Shown one piece after another: positions 22,769-35,699 of a stretch of 64,000 nt of DNA; within the stretch, counting starts at the first letter, position 1; the number at the start of each line of letters is the position of its first letter. The DNA comes from Sesamum alatum. Its lineage: Eukaryota; Streptophyta; Magnoliopsida; Lamiales; Pedaliaceae. The notes beneath the pieces are model-generated. The model did not search any database. It saw only the letters and a program-made list of their open reading frames with translations, and was not told the origin of the DNA. The position numbers and the translations under genes were made by a program. Location: positions 34,279,141-34,343,140 of the forward strand of contig JACGWO010000006.1 of NCBI GenBank assembly GCA_034509735.1, in the 5' to 3' direction.

Positions 22769-25700
22769 ATGGCTGGCTGTAGCTTTCTCTCGGTCTTGGC
22801 TATCCACATTTGCTTGCTGCTGGGCTTGTCTTTTGCTGAAGACCCTTTTGTGAACTATGAGTTTGTGGTCTCTTACATCACTGCTTCTCCTCTTGGCGTT
22901 CCTCAGCAGGTGTGCTTTTTCATGAATCTGGTTTTTCTTGTTTCTTCGTTTTTGCATTTCTTATCCAATTTCGGTTTGGAGGTTCTTGAGTTGTGGTCTT
23001 TTCTTCATTTTGGTGATATGGGCCTGCTTGAGATTTAGTTATTGGTAATGGGTTGGGTTTAGATTTCTGAGAGTTTGAATCTTGAGCTTCAGATCTGGAG
23101 ATGGGGTTTAAAGATTTGAAATTTATTTGAAAAATGTGGTTCAAAGATTCATGCTTTGTGCTCATTCATGGGAGTTGGAGTGTTGGGATTAAGGGTTTCA
23201 AGATTCTTGAACTGAAATGCTTTGTTGCTGCAGGTGATTGCTATAAATGGCAAGTTTCCAGGTCCCACTCTTAATGTGACCACTAACAACAATGTTGTTG
23301 TTAATGTGAGGAACAAATTAGATGAAGGGCTCTTAATCCATTGGTAATATGTTGTTTGTGTAATATTTTTTGCTTTAAATTTGGTTGTCATTTTTGAAAT
23401 GCTGATAAAAGGTTTGTGAATGAGTCAGGTCTGGTATACAGCAGAGGAGGGTTTCATGGCAAGATGGGGTTCTTGGCACAAATTGTCCCATCCCTCCAAA
23501 GTGGAATTGGACTTACCAATTTCAGGTTAAGGATCAGATTGGGAGCTTCTTTTACTTCCCTTCACTCAATTTCCAGAGGGCTTCAGGCGGTTTTGGCAGC
23601 ATCATTGTGAACAATCGAGCGATTATTCCCATTCCTTTCGACACCCCTTATGGGGATATCACAATTGTAATAGGAGACTGGTACACTCAGAATCACACGG
23701 TACGTGCTCACAGCAGTTGTGTGATTATTGGTGTTGTTGAAACTCGGTAATGATAAATGGTTCTTTTGGTTCGATTTTAGGCGTTGAGGAAAACTCTTAA
23801 TGCTGGGAAAGATCTCGGGATGCCAGACGGGGTTCTGATTAATGGAAAAGGACCTTATAGGTACAATGACACTCTTGTTCCAGACGGCATTGATTACGAA
23901 ACGATTACCGTCCACCCAGGTGAGTGAATACAAGTCGTTATTATCCTTGTGCCATTTGTTTGCGTATATTTATGTGTGAATTTATGTCGACATTGTTAAT
24001 GTTCTTGCCTCTCAGTCACCTTTATGCTTAAAACAACTTTAAATGGTATTGAGCAAAAGTCGTGTTGCTTTAACTGAGAATTTGTTGTTATATTAGTTCT
24101 TGCAATTCGTTAATTATTTGGGAATCTGATTGCATTCATCTTTGGTGTCTATAAAATCCTTGATCTACTAAAGAAGCACCAGGCATCAATCAGATGTGAA
24201 GATTGATTCCAAAGTACTGATAACATCTAACTTTTCATTATATTGGAGGAGTTTAATGTGATAATGAAAAACTCTGCTACAAAGTTTTACTAACTTCTCA
24301 GGCTGCCCCTTGAAAATGAAACAGATGTACTTTTTTAAGTAGCTGGTGAGCAATATCTATGCTTCAATATGTTTTTTGAAGTCTCCAACGGCGTCAGGGT
24401 CATGTGAAACTGTATTGTAATTGAGTAACATCTATCGACATCTATCTACTTTTTCTTTTTCTTGAATATGTTTTTTATGTAATATTTGCAAAACAATGTA
24501 GTATTTATCATTACGAATTTCGTTAGTTCATGTTTTAAGATAGCAATTAGAGAAGACCAGTTAGAGTGATTGCCGTAGACGCATTTATACGCAGCATTCT
24601 GCAAACGATAGAAAAATGTGCATTTTGTTCCTAGCTTTCATTTGATGAAATAGCTAATGCAATGATGTTCCACAGGCAAGACGTATCGGCTTCGCGTGAG
24701 CAATGTTGGAATTTCAACTAGTTTGAACTTCAGAATTCAGAACCATAACTTGCTTCTAGCTGAAACTGAGGGTTCATATACAGTACAACAGAACTATACT
24801 AGCCTAGATATTCATGTTGGGCAAACGTACTCCTTTTTGGTGACCATGGATCAAAATGCTAGCAGTGATTACTACATTGTTGCAAGTGCCAGATTCGTCA
24901 ACGAAACCACATGGCGGAGAGTCACTGGTGTTGGTATCTTGCACTATACGAACTCAAAAGGAAAGGCATCTGGTCCTCTTCCCGACCCACCACAAGACCA
25001 ATTTGATAAGACCTACTCAATGAACCAGGCGAGATCCATCAGGTGAGCTTGCGGAGTTTCTCTTATGTTCATAACCTAAACTCTGTTAACTCATGTGCCC
25101 TGAGAATTGTTCTAATGAAACTATAGGTCTATTGTCTCGTTTAGTTGTCGTTGTAAGTGATCTCGGTGGGATCTGTTATGCAGGTGGAACGTGACTGCTA
25201 GTGGCGCTCGTCCGAATCCTCAAGGTTCTTTCAGATACGGTTCAATTAACGTGACTGAGGTGTATGTGCTCAGAAACAAGCCTCCAGTGACAATTGATGG
25301 GAAACGGCGAACTACACTTAGTGGGATTTCCTTCGTCAATCCTTCAACACCAATCAGGCTCGCAGACCAATATAAAGTGAAGGGAGTGTACAAGCTTGAT
25401 TTCCCCACTAGGCCACTTACCGGACCACCTCGGATGGAAACATCAATCATTAACGGTACTTATAGGGGATTTATGGAAGTGATATTGCAGAACAATGACA
25501 CCAAGGTCCAAACTTATCACATGAGCGGTTACGCCTTTTTTGTGGTTGGGTACTGTCAATCTCCCTTCTTACTTACTACTTGATGTACGTAGTGTTTAAA
25601 GAAGACGTGTTTGCATGAAATTGACTTAATCTTGCATTTCGGCTATTTAAATTACAGTATGGATTATGGTGAGTGGACAGAGAACAGCAGGGGCACATAC

Positions 25701-26518
25701 AATAAGTGGGACGGAATTGCCCGAACTACAGCACAGGTACGCCGTGTGGAACTTTCTTCTTGATATGTATATATGTTTGTATATATGATGACGTGGACCT
25801 TCTTATAAAATACAAGTCCTATGCCATCTAAGTACGTTATGCTGCACTTCTCAGTTGATATATAAGAAAGTGCTGATTGTTCTTTGATCTGTGAGATCAT
25901 GCAAACTATTCTGTTTATCGTGCTTATGAACTTAGTAAGAGCCAGCCTTTTTCCAAGAAAGTTTTATGTGCTTGTTGCTTGGACCAATCTTATATATTGG
26001 AGATTTTGGTATTGGACGTCACACCAAGATCTGATCTTCACTTACTGTGAAACGCAACAAAGACATCCTTAGTTGTGTTGAAGTTGACACAACGGTCTCA
26101 TTTTTTCTGCTCATGTTATTTAGGTTTATCCTGGAGCATGGACAGCAATCCTGATCTCCCTGGACAACGTTGGAGTTTGGAACCTGAGAACAGAAAACCT
26201 CGACTCATGGTACCTAGGCCAGGAAACATACGTCAGGGTCGTCAATCCAGAGCCCAACAACAAAACGGAGTTCCCAATGCCGGATAACGCCCTCTTCTGC
26301 GGTGCACTAAGCAAACTGCAAAAGTACACCCCTCAACCATCATCCTCTACAATCTGCATTTAACTCTCTTCTTTTCTACAGTTTGTTAACTTCATTCGTT
26401 CTCCACTTTTAGGCCACAGGACATATCTTTTGCAACATCGGTCATGGGCAGCAGCGGGCAGAACTTGTTGTTCGGTTTCGTCCTGATGTTATCTGCTCTG
26501 TTTTCCATGTTAGGTTGA
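22769..26518 (+). CDS. SKU5: SKU5-like monocopper-oxidase-like protein, GPI-anchored
   Basis: Nine exons join to 1779 nt (592 aa): 22769-22909, 23234-23343, 23429-23699, 23781-23919, 24676-25042, 25184-25549, 25658-25736, 26124-26323, 26413-26518. All introns are GT-AG and phases agree. The start is the first ATG after a CT-rich leader. A signal peptide (about 1-22, cut after SFA) precedes three cupredoxin-type domains (about 30-140, 155-300 and 370-505). About a dozen N-x-S/T sites and a C-terminal hydrophobic tail after GSSGQN fit a secreted, GPI-anchored glycoprotein. The usual IHWHG copper motif reads IHWSG, and the C-terminal HCHxxxH motif is absent, as known for SKU5 and SKS proteins, so oxidase activity is not expected. 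In Arabidopsis SKU5 acts at the plasma membrane and cell wall in directional root growth. The length and conserved blocks such as ITASPLGVPQQVIAINGKFP place it in the SKU5/SKS1/SKS2 group. The exact ortholog is inferred. Confidence 0.95.
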
Positions 26519-28552
26519 TAAATTTGTCAGTGATGGCTGGATTGTTGTTGTGTACTCTACGCGGGAGATGATTGCTGTTGTGAGAAATTCTTAGGGTGTG
26601 CAATTGTAGTATTTGTCGATATGAATCTTTAGTCATTTTAGCCGACGTCTATTTTTTTCCCTCCCCTTATCGGGCTGTAGTAATGCTCCCGGTCTCCTTG
26701 TCTTTAAGTTATCTGGATTCGATCATCATTCTTTCATCACTTTAACTTGATGTAATGTCGACGATTCATCAATTTTCTTACAGCTTAACTTGTCCTTAAC
26801 TTCTGCAGAAGTTGAGCTGCTGATTGCTTGATTTTTTGTGCATTTCTCTGCGCAATGTTTCTTCAATTGATCACTTTTTTTATACTGAACATTAATCATA
26901 TCATAATTATAATATATACTTGCCACTTGATGGAACGAGATTTGAGTTAAGTTAAATCATTGTGGACCAGCATATCATGCATGATTGCATGGTGATGTTG
27001 ATATTTTATTTTATGATATCATTATATGTTTATCAAATAATTCTTTTTATTATGAATAAAAAGGTCCGGTCGGGATGTTACTCCAATTAAGGGAATTTAA
27101 TAGGCATGGAATGTTTCTTGTCAAAACTCATTGAGATATTGTTCAACTTGATTATGATAATTGTACCAACATATTAATAAGTAAAACTCCTAACTTTCAT
27201 TGAATTAAGTATTACGTGACGAAGGTTCATATCAATTGATGAGCTTTATTTGTGAAGTTTGAACGATGAGGTTCAAATGAAAAGATGAGCACTTGACTAA
27301 AAGATTTGAGTACCTACTTGAACGGGTGATATAAACTTTTTGTAAGCGTTCACATAATATCATTGATATGCGGTTAATCTCTTAAATGTTGTATCAAAAT
27401 TTAATACTTCTTGCTCTATTTCAAACTACAATCATGACAAGACCCCCCTCTTTTTATTTAGGTCGTCTAACTTGGGTCCTTTTCTATCCAAGTCCTAATA
27501 TATATGGATTCACCGTTATCAAGTAATTGTTCTAAATCTTTGATTCATGTAAGACTGTATAACTAGAAAAATCTATAAAAATTCATCTTCCATATCTATG
27601 TACAATTTTTACTATCTTAATATTTCTTACGAGTTTAAACATTTATCTTTTATGACCTGTCTACTTTAAACATTGAAGGAGTACTATAATTTGACCTCTT
27701 TGGTGTGGTTCTTATGCTCTATTGCCTTGTATGTGTTCGTTCATATGAATCTAAGCCTATTTCATCTATTTGTGAAGCATATTTCATACTGTGACGTAAA
27801 ACACTTGAGATAAATTACATACATTAATCATGCCACCCAAAGAAACATAGTCAAACGAACGTAAACCGAGGGATCATTTGAAACACTGTCCGCGGAATAC
27901 AAATGATTTGGTGTTGATTACTTGCGACTAGGCAAAGACAAATGAAGTTGGGAGTGAGACAATCTAATGATGGGGGTGCACGTGAGAGGTTGACAACGCC
28001 AAGGAATTGACAGTGTTTACAGCTGCCATGATTGGATGATGAAGCCAAGCTGTCATCATGCTTCTTTTATCAAATTGATCATGTGGCTGGTGGGTTAGGC
28101 ACATTGATTTATTCCTTGGATCGCACCACTTCAACCCACACCCATCGCTCTGAAATTCTTATCTGGCTATGGGTCCTCACCGCTTCCCATGGGGGAGCAC
28201 CCCACTTGAACAGTGCAAGCTAATTCTATTCGGATTTGCATACACTGGATTAAGGATTTGTTTGGGTGAACTTATAATTTTTTGTAGAAATTTTATAAGA
28301 TGTTTGAAATTTTATAAGATATTATAAAGTATTTGATAAGATTGAAAAATAAAATGTTAAGAGATTGTGGGCTATTTTAAGATAAGGAAAGAATTTTGAA
28401 TTTATTTTAAAATGTTAGCAAATTCATTTACATTAATTACAGAATTATCATTACTAACATTTTATAAGTTCTATCATTTTATTTCTACCTAACATTACAA
28501 GAATTTATTTATAAATAAGATCTAGTATCTCATAAGCTCTAAAAATATGTTA
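26519..28552. other. SKU5 3' region and intergenic DNA
   Basis: The first 200-250 bp probably contain the SKU5 3' UTR, with no clear AATAAA signal. The rest is AT-rich without a recognisable gene. A short open frame on the minus strand at 27851-28048 has no known domain. The segment 28260-28552 (TTTGGGTGAACTTATAA and repeated TTTTATAAGAT) resembles a MITE half, and 33772-33830 may be its other half. Confidence 0.4.
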
Positions 28553-28933
28553 TAAATTATAGGGTTAATTGCAAAATTCGTCCTGTAATTATAGGCCTTT
28601 GACATTTTGGTCCTTTAAGTTTCTAGGGTACCAAAATCGCCCTTTAACTTTTCATTTTTCGCGATTTTCGTCCTTTGATTGTCGGATTTTTCTAAACTCG
28701 CCAGAAAAATGTCACGCGATTCGCACGTGAGGGTTTTAATTTGGGGCTTTTTTGCTGATTGGCTGAAATTTACAACTTGGCATCTAAAATGAAATTAATA
28801 CAAAATATTTACGATGTGGCAAAAATGCCACGTCGTGTGGCTGATTGGGATTTTTATTCCCATTCTTTTATAAGAAAGCCCCAAATTGAGCTCATATTAT
28901 GAACCCTAGAAATGCAGCAGCTTCCCCCGAGCT

Positions 28934-31900
28934 CAGGGGCGAAGCCAAAAACTTGGCTTAGCCCTGTCAAAATTTAATAGTAATTGTAAGTTTATTCAAA
29001 AAATTAAATTACTATAATTCATTATAGTTAAATACATAACATCATATAAGTACAACTAATTCCCATCACTATTACTCTGACAACGAGGAGCAAGTTGAAT
29101 TCTACGAGTCTGCATGTTTTGGAAATGCTGCAAAATCACTTCATCATCGATATCAGCAAATATCTCCCGCTCAATATAACAAATCATCAAGTCATTCAGC
29201 CATTCATCACCTATCTTATTTTGTAATTCGATTTTGACGATATTCATTGCTGAAAAAGCTCTTTCTACAGATGCTGCTGCCACCGGTAATATCAATGCTA
29301 GCTCAATGAGGCGATACACCAATGGAAAAATCACATATTTTCTAGTTTCAACCATCTTGACAGCAAGACTTGAAAGATCATGACAACTTGAAAACTCAGA
29401 ACTTCGTCTCATATCGAAAATATATGTTTCAAACTGGTCTTTCAATAAAACAATATCACAAGTAGAGAAATCATCAGAATAAATCTCAGCAAGACGAATG
29501 AGCATGTCACGATCGAATTTGGCAAAGGAGTTTCTCGAGTCAAGACATGATATGCATCTGAGTAGTTCTGTAGATGTCTCACTAAATTCATTATTGATTT
29601 CAACAGTAATTAAATCAATAACAGCAAGAAAAATCTCAGTATGATAATGTGATAAAAAGTTACCCGTTGCCCCTCACGCCTTGAACGACCTCGGATAGGA
29701 ATAGTATCCTCCATTTTTGAAACTAGAATAGACTTTTTACCACAAACATCTCAACTTCTTTCACGAATGCATCCCATCCATTATCTCTAAGATGTTGTAG
29801 GTGATCTTTGACCGTGACAATCAACGCCATTGCATTAACAATGTTCTGATCTTTGAGTTGCAAGGCATTAGATAATTCATTTGTCATTCCCAACACTCTT
29901 ATCATCAAATGCAAGATAAAAATAAATTCAAAACTTTCCATTTTCTCAATCAAGCCTGATGCTGTTCCTCTATGTTCCAAAATATTTCCATCATCACACA
30001 CATATTGCAATATCTCCAACACTGAATCCCACATACTAAGGAGACGAACTAGAGTTATATGATGAGAACCCCAACGTGTATCACCTAGTTTAGCAATAGT
30101 GGTCTCTTGATGTTTGCCTCTTCCTGAAAAAATCTCACCTTTTTCTAATTTTTCTACAATCTTCTCATGATGATTTTGAAGCAATGCATCTCTTCTTTTA
30201 CATGAAGCACCCACAACATTCACAATCATACTAATATAATTGAAAAAATCACAAATAGCCAAGATATTTTTTGCAACACACACAACCACCAATTGCAACT
30301 GGTGGGAAAAGCAATGGATGTAAAAGGCATATGGATTTTCCTTTTGAATTAGTGTCTTCAAACCATGAAATTGACCTCTCATATTTGATGCACCATCATA
30401 TCCTTGACCTCTTAATCTAGAAATAGATAAACCATAACGAGCAAACATACCGTCTATAGCAGCTTTTAGAGAAGGAGCTCAAGTATCGTTAACATGTTCA
30501 ACACCAAGAAATCTTTCAATAACTTGTCCCTTTTTATTCACAAACCTCACAATCACAGCCATCTGCTCTTTTATTGATTTATCCCGAGACTCATCAACAA
30601 GAAGAGAAAAATAACTATCTCCAATCTCATTAATAATATTTGATGTCGTCTCTACTGCACAAGCTCTCACCAAGCCTTTTTGTATCTGTGAAGAAGTCAT
30701 TTGATTATTTCCGGGTGCATTTTCATTAAGCACACTCCTAACACTATCAACCCTCTTCCCATACCAATTAAGTATCTCCAGAAAATTTTCCCTATTTGTA
30801 GAGGTAACCGACTCATCATGACCACGAAAAGCAAGACCTTGCATCAATAAAAGTCTCACAACATGTAAAACAGCTGTAATTCGAGTTCGATAAGCTTCCT
30901 TCGTCTTTCGATCATGAGATGAAAATACATGAGATATACTCTGCCTTTGGTTCATAAAATCCTCTACTTGTCGCCTTGCATAATTGTGAGCACTACTAAC
31001 CCCACCAACATGTTCTTTAAAGGCATCAATTGCCCTCTTCCAATGGCTAAAACCAATCCTTGAGAAAACATCACCCCCATGTTTTGTAATTTTTCCTGGT
31101 TGTTTGAAAAGATAACAATACAAGCAAAATGCTGCATCTTTTGCTACACTATACTCCAACCAATCATTGTTTTTGAACCACGTAGCTCTAAATCCCCTCC
31201 ATTCGTTTCCATATTGTTTTTTAGGAAAATTTTGTCCAGTTGGTTGACAAGCACCTTTTAGCAAATACTCTCTCCTAACTCTATCTCTAATTGCAACATC
31301 AATCTCATCAATTGGTTTTCGAAGACCAGGATCAGCAACAATATCATCTGAATTAAACTCATCACGACTTCTTTTTGTGAAATAGTACTTTTAGATGAAC
31401 TAGAAATAGGTGTATTTGATTCCACAATCGGTGTTGCTTCTACAGTCGGTGTTGCTTCTACAGACGGTGTAGCAAAAGATCCCACTAAGTTTCGCGGTCT
31501 CTTGATAACAAATTTATCCATTCCCTGAAAAATTAAAACCTATATTTATATATATTATAATCGTAAATTTTATTATCAATTTTTATAACTAAACTTGTTC
31601 CAAGCTCTGTTTAAAACATTAATGTCCTAATTTTTATTTATTTCTTTCAGTAATATTTATTTTATTTTTATGTACTGGAGATACTTCTAACAAATTACAG
31701 AATTGAATTTTTTTTTAAAAAATCTTTTTCCCATCTTACCCAAAACCACTATTTTCTTGTTTTTTAAATATATAAAAAAATGGGGATTTGACAAACTATA
31801 TATGATCATTATTGTAAGGCTCATAGTGCAAAATATTACGACTTTTTTTTACTATTTTTGAGAGACTTGGATAAAATAATATAAAGTAAATATAAAAAGC

Positions 31901-32555
31901 AATACAAATTTTGGGAAGAATTATAACCTTGGTATTGAGAAATCAGAATATGGACCAATCGTTGGGGATTTTATTTTCCTTGCACAGCAGCACTCGTAAC
32001 TCTCTTTGTGACCGTGAGGAAGAAGACAATAACTTTTGGAATTTGGCTTGAAATTTTTCTTTCTCTTGAGTTTGAGTCGTGGCTCTAAAAAGAAGCCGTG
32101 ATTTTTTATTTTTTTTTTTAATTTTAGCTGTGAGTCATGACTTTTACAAGAAGAATATGACTTTTGGTTCAACTTTTATTCTTATATAACTAAAGTCTAA
32201 AGCAGCAGCCGCAATTTGTAGCTTTGAAATTTGAAAAATAGGTTTTTATTAAAAAACCTTACCTTGGGCTTCAAAATAGAGGAAGTGCTTATATAACTAA
32301 AGTCTAAAGCAGCAGCCACAATTTGTAGCTTTGAAATCTGAAAAATAGGTTTTTATTAAAAAACCTTACCTTGGGCTTCAAAATAGAGGAAGTGGGTCAT
32401 TACAGTGGGCTTTTAGTTGACAGGGCTAAGCCCTGTCACCTAAAAGCCCAATTTCTAGCACATAAAAAAAAAAATTAAACCTTACATATATGGGCTGGCC
32501 CAAAAGCCAAGCCCTGTCGGCCATATGGGCTCGATAGGGCCTGCTTTCGCCCCTG
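28934..32555 (-). mobile_element. hAT transposon with exact 8-bp target-site duplication
   Basis: Ends are CAGGGGCGAAGCC and the inverse of CAGGGGCGAAAGC. An exact 8-bp duplication CCCGAGCT flanks it (28926-28933 and 32556-32563). It is 3622 bp and holds a hAT-type transposase on the minus strand. Near the right end a 110-bp direct repeat occurs twice (about 32185-32280 and 32290-32385, sharing ACTAAAGTCTAAAGCAGCAG). Both ends also contain the motif GGCTTAGCCCTGTCA in inverted orientation. It inserted into the MULE at 28562-33762. Confidence 0.92.
29056..31521 (-). pseudogene. hAT transposase (TTF-type / ZMYM1-like)
   Basis: Four minus-strand frames give one protein: 31521-31258, 31264-30479, 30448-29723 and 29505-29056. 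The N-terminus (MDKFVIKRP) is followed by a TTF-type zinc finger (FRATWFKNNDWLEYSVAKDA, FCLYCYLF). DUF4371 comes next (FSHWKRAIDAFKEH, SYFSLLVDESRD). The catalytic core shows RGQGYDGASNMRGQFHGL, IHCFSHQLQL and GDTRWGSH. The hAT C-terminal dimerisation domain reads LILPVAAASVERAFSAMN. Stops at about 30479 and 29723 and frameshifts near 31260 and 29700-29510 disrupt it. It looks recently inactivated, because domains are long and conserved. Confidence 0.9.
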
Positions 32556-32585
32556 CCCGAGCTCATAGACGAGCAAAATTGAGCA

Positions 32586-32703
32586 ATGTCCTCTGTCACT
32601 GGGAGCGTTGAGTGTTACTGCTCAAGACCCGCCGTTCTCCTCACATCATGGACTGAGGAAAACCCAAGCCACCGATTCCATTCTTGTTGACATTACAAGG
32701 TAA

Positions 32704-32741
<38 letters not shown>

Positions 32742-33012
32742 CTGGATGAAATGTTTTGAAGAAACCTTCAACTTTGGGCTTGTTGTTTGAAAAAAATGGC
32801 AGAGTGGTGGATGTAGATACTTTTCATGGGAGGATCCCCCAATGTGCCGAAGGGCTAAAGCGATTATACCAGGATTACTGAGGAGGATAAATCAGTTGGA
32901 AGGAGATGTTGAGGAGCTGAGAAGCAAAAACCAAAAGATAAGAAAAAAATTGGTGGTAATGGTGCTGATTTTGGCTGTTTGGTGTTGGTGGAGCTGGACT
33001 CGTTTTCCCTAA
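32586..33012 (+). pseudogene. GRF-type zinc-finger protein, captured by a MULE
   Basis: Exon 1 (32586-32699) encodes MSSVTGSVECYCSRPAVLL then SWTEENPSHRFHSC. A TGA stop follows Cys-34. An intron with GT-AG ends (32700-32802) contains a long poly-T run. Exon 2 (32803-33012) gives SGGCRYFSWEDPPMCRRA, a coiled coil (LLRRINQLEGDVEELRSKNQ) and a C-terminal hydrophobic helix (LVVMVLILAVWCWW). The Cys pattern C-x-C ... C ... C fits the GRF zinc finger, a nucleic-acid-binding module. Plant GRF proteins often have just this layout, with a coiled coil and tail anchor. The single in-frame stop makes it a probable pseudogene. The hAT insertion just upstream separates it from its left promoter region. Confidence 0.8.
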
Positions 33013-33863
33013 TTAGAGCAAATCTGTTGAATTTATTTTTTTGGCTATTTGTACTGGTATTAGGTAAGTATTTCAATGTTTTTAACCACTGTATGGAGGA
33101 TATTTTGCTGAGAATTAATGCGAAGTTATTATGTAATTTGCTTGATTTCATATGTGTGAAACACACTTCAATGAATATGGGGCAAATAATACTGAATATA
33201 CAAAACAGTGGACAAAAAGACTGCCATTTGACATTTGACATTACAACACACTCTTTCCTTTATCTTCGCACTAGCTGCTCCTTCGAAGTCCAACACAGAC
33301 AAAAAATCACTTTTTTTCAACTTTGGCTTTGAATATTCTCAACTACGCAGAGAGGAAATTAGGTTTTTTTAGAGAGAGGGATTAGGGATTTGGCTCGATT
33401 AACAAAGAGAGTGTATTTTTGGTCTGCAACTATCACGTGCACAACACGTGGGTTGGATTTTCCTTCTAATTCCCAGTCAACCACATGACGTGGCATTTTA
33501 GCCACGTTGTATATGTTTTTTTTTTAATTTCATTTCAGATGCCAAGTTGTAAATTTCAGCCAATCAGCAAAAAAGCCCCAAATTAAAACCCTCACGTGCG
33601 AATTGCGTGACATTTTTCCGACGAGTTTAAAAAAAATCCGACGACCAGAGGACGAAAATCGCAAAAAATTAAAAAGTTAAATAACGATTTTGCTACCCTA
33701 GAAACTTAAAGGACCAAAATGCCAAAGGCCTATAATTACAGGACGAATTTTACAATTAACCCTAAAATGTATGAGTTTGTAGGATCTTTTAAATAAGTTT
33801 GGTCAAACATCTTCGAAATTTATGATCTTAATGTAGGATTGAAAATTAATCATATAAAGTTTA

Positions 33864-34096
33864 TGGGTTTAATACAATTTATCCCCCGTGATATTGCAAA
33901 TGAGCAAATTACCCCCCTATGAAAAAAATAACAATTTACCCCATTGTGTTTCTCAAAATGAAGCAATTTACCTCCCTAGGTAGTGAGGTAAATTGGTTCA
34001 TTTAAAAAATTACAAGGAGGTAAATTGTTATTTATTTTTTATAGGGGGGTAATGTGCATGTTTACAATATCACAGGAGGTTGCTTGCATTTTTTCC
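33864..34096. mobile_element. MITE of the GGGTTTAATACAATTTATCC family
   Basis: The ends TGGGTTTAATACAATTTATCC and GTTGCTTGCATTTTTTCC are imperfect inverted repeats. TAAAGTTTA (33855-33863) and TAAAGTTTG (34097-34105) form a 9-bp duplication with one mismatch. It has an internal foldback (AATTTACCTCCCT against GAGGTAAATTG). No coding capacity. Confidence 0.75.
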
Positions 34097-34105
34097 TAAA
34101 GTTTG

Positions 34106-35405
34106 TATAGCTTTAGGATCGATGGTGATTCTCTTTCTCTCTCTCTCTCTTTTTTTTTTTTAGGAAGATGAAAGTTGATTCCCTAATTTTTTTGAGACTT
34201 GAGTCAATGATCTATTTTTTACAAGAATAAAGTGTTATTATTGAGCCGCTTAATGTCTTGTATGATGATGTTGATAATGCAGTGTTCACCCAATGTAGTT
34301 ATGATAATTACAATCATAATAGAAAAAAATTAAAAAAAAAAATTGGTCAGGACCCGACCCGACCAAAAGAATTGGGTTTGAAATAGTGAACTTAGATCTA
34401 AAGATACATTGGTTCATAGGGGTGTATAAGATTTAGGTATTAATTAATATATTAGACCTCTTTTGAAAGAGTCTAATTAGAGTAAGATCCTACTTATTAA
34501 CAACCCTAAATATAATCATTCACATACGAAAAATGTCATCTTATTCGCGGTCCAATTCATGGATAGCCCTATACCCACTAATTACACTACAATGCAAATT
34601 CCTTTGCTACAATCACAACTTTGCAGGCTCGCAGCATAAGAAAAAACCCATTGCCAAACGAGCTGAAGCAAAGTAATGCCTTTCTGGTCCTTTCGAATTT
34701 TAATAATGTTACGAGGTTTGATATAATTATTTTTGTTATTTGAAAAATGATAAATATTATCGATTTTAACATTAGTTGACCATTTTGTTAGTTTTCGTAG
34801 ATATGGTGAACTAACCAAAATGTCATTTTGAGTTATGAATTATAATTTTATATATTTTTCAGAATCTTCTAAAATATTTTTATGGATTAATATATGCTCT
34901 CTGGATTATTTATACTTTACACACCCTTAAACCTTTTCTATATTTTTTCAAATAGTTTTTTAAAAAAAATTAGTAAGGATAAAGTAGTATTTTCACCTCA
35001 TTGTCTAGGTGCTACATGATCATTTTTCATTTAAGGAGGGTATTATAATTTTTCAAACAACGAGAGGTATTCATAATTATACTAAACCTTACGTCTCACG
35101 AGAGGTAGTTGTAATGTACCCTATATTTTAACACATAGATGGTGTCCACTACAAAAAAAAAAAAAAGATTATTTTTTATATTATGAATGGCCACAACTTA
35201 AAAACCATGACAAATCATATATTATTTTATCTTGAATAAATATCAAATTAAGTATGCACATTAAATTGGAATAAAATAGTAATTTGACAATTGAAGAAAT
35301 GTTATAATTTACATCCAACAATATCATGATAAAAAGTATTCATAATTCAATTTAATTGTCTTTTTTTATTTTCTTTATACATAATTTTATTTTACTAGCT
35401 CTCTA
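34106..35405. other. AT-rich intergenic DNA
   Basis: A CT microsatellite (34133-34150) and poly-T run are seen, then AT-rich sequence without a gene. Overlapping short minus-strand frames near 34582-34818 have no recognisable domain. Confidence 0.4.
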
Positions 35406-35699
35406 TCTATACTATATATTGGGATAGAGCTTCTTTTTGGTGTCTCAACGTTTTTGGTCTATTTTTTAATATTTGATTTAATTTTTTATTTATTCATCTA
35501 ACTTCCTACTCCCACTATCTTTTGAGAATTATTTCTCTTCTTTTTTTAAATCTCGTGCATCTTATTTTTGGTTACCATTTTCTTATAATTCAATATTAAT
35601 TTTTTTATCAATATATACTTTATTAGATAATAAATATTTTGTTTTAGATAATATTATATAATTTACATACACATAGAGTGTGACACAAATTATTACTAG
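35406..35699 (+). mobile_element. Non-autonomous Helitron
   Basis: It starts TCTATACTATATATTGGG after an A and ends GTGTGACACAAATTATTACTAG before a T. The body shares TGGTGTCTCAACG and TTTTTGGTC wording with the units at 9588-10225 and with 13390-13622. Confidence 0.6.

Larger units (their letters stand above)
28562..33762. mobile_element. Pack-MULE-like element carrying a GRF zinc-finger gene
   Basis: Long inverted ends (about 250-300 bp) start GGGTTAATTGCAAAATTCGTCC and finish GACGAATTTTACAATTAACCC. Inner paired blocks include CCACGTCGTGTGGCTGATTGG against the inverse at 33475-33510. Flanks TAAATTATA (28553-28561) and TAAAATGTA (33763-33771) match at 7 of 9 positions. Without the hAT insertion and its duplicated site the element is about 1.57 kb. 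It encodes no transposase but contains a two-exon GRF zinc-finger pseudogene, the hallmark of gene capture by a MULE. Confidence 0.8.

Noticed and set aside
22763..23038. An intronless 91-aa gene
   Set aside because: It reads through the GT donor at 22910. Only residues up to PQQ belong to SKU5.
28020..28110. miR167-like wording (TGAAGCC and GATCATGTGGC)
   Set aside because: The mature miR167 sequence is not matched over its length and the two arms do not form a proper hairpin.
32707..32741. Poly-T run as the poly-A tail of a minus-strand retroinsertion
   Set aside because: It sits in the GRF intron with no flanking duplication or element body.
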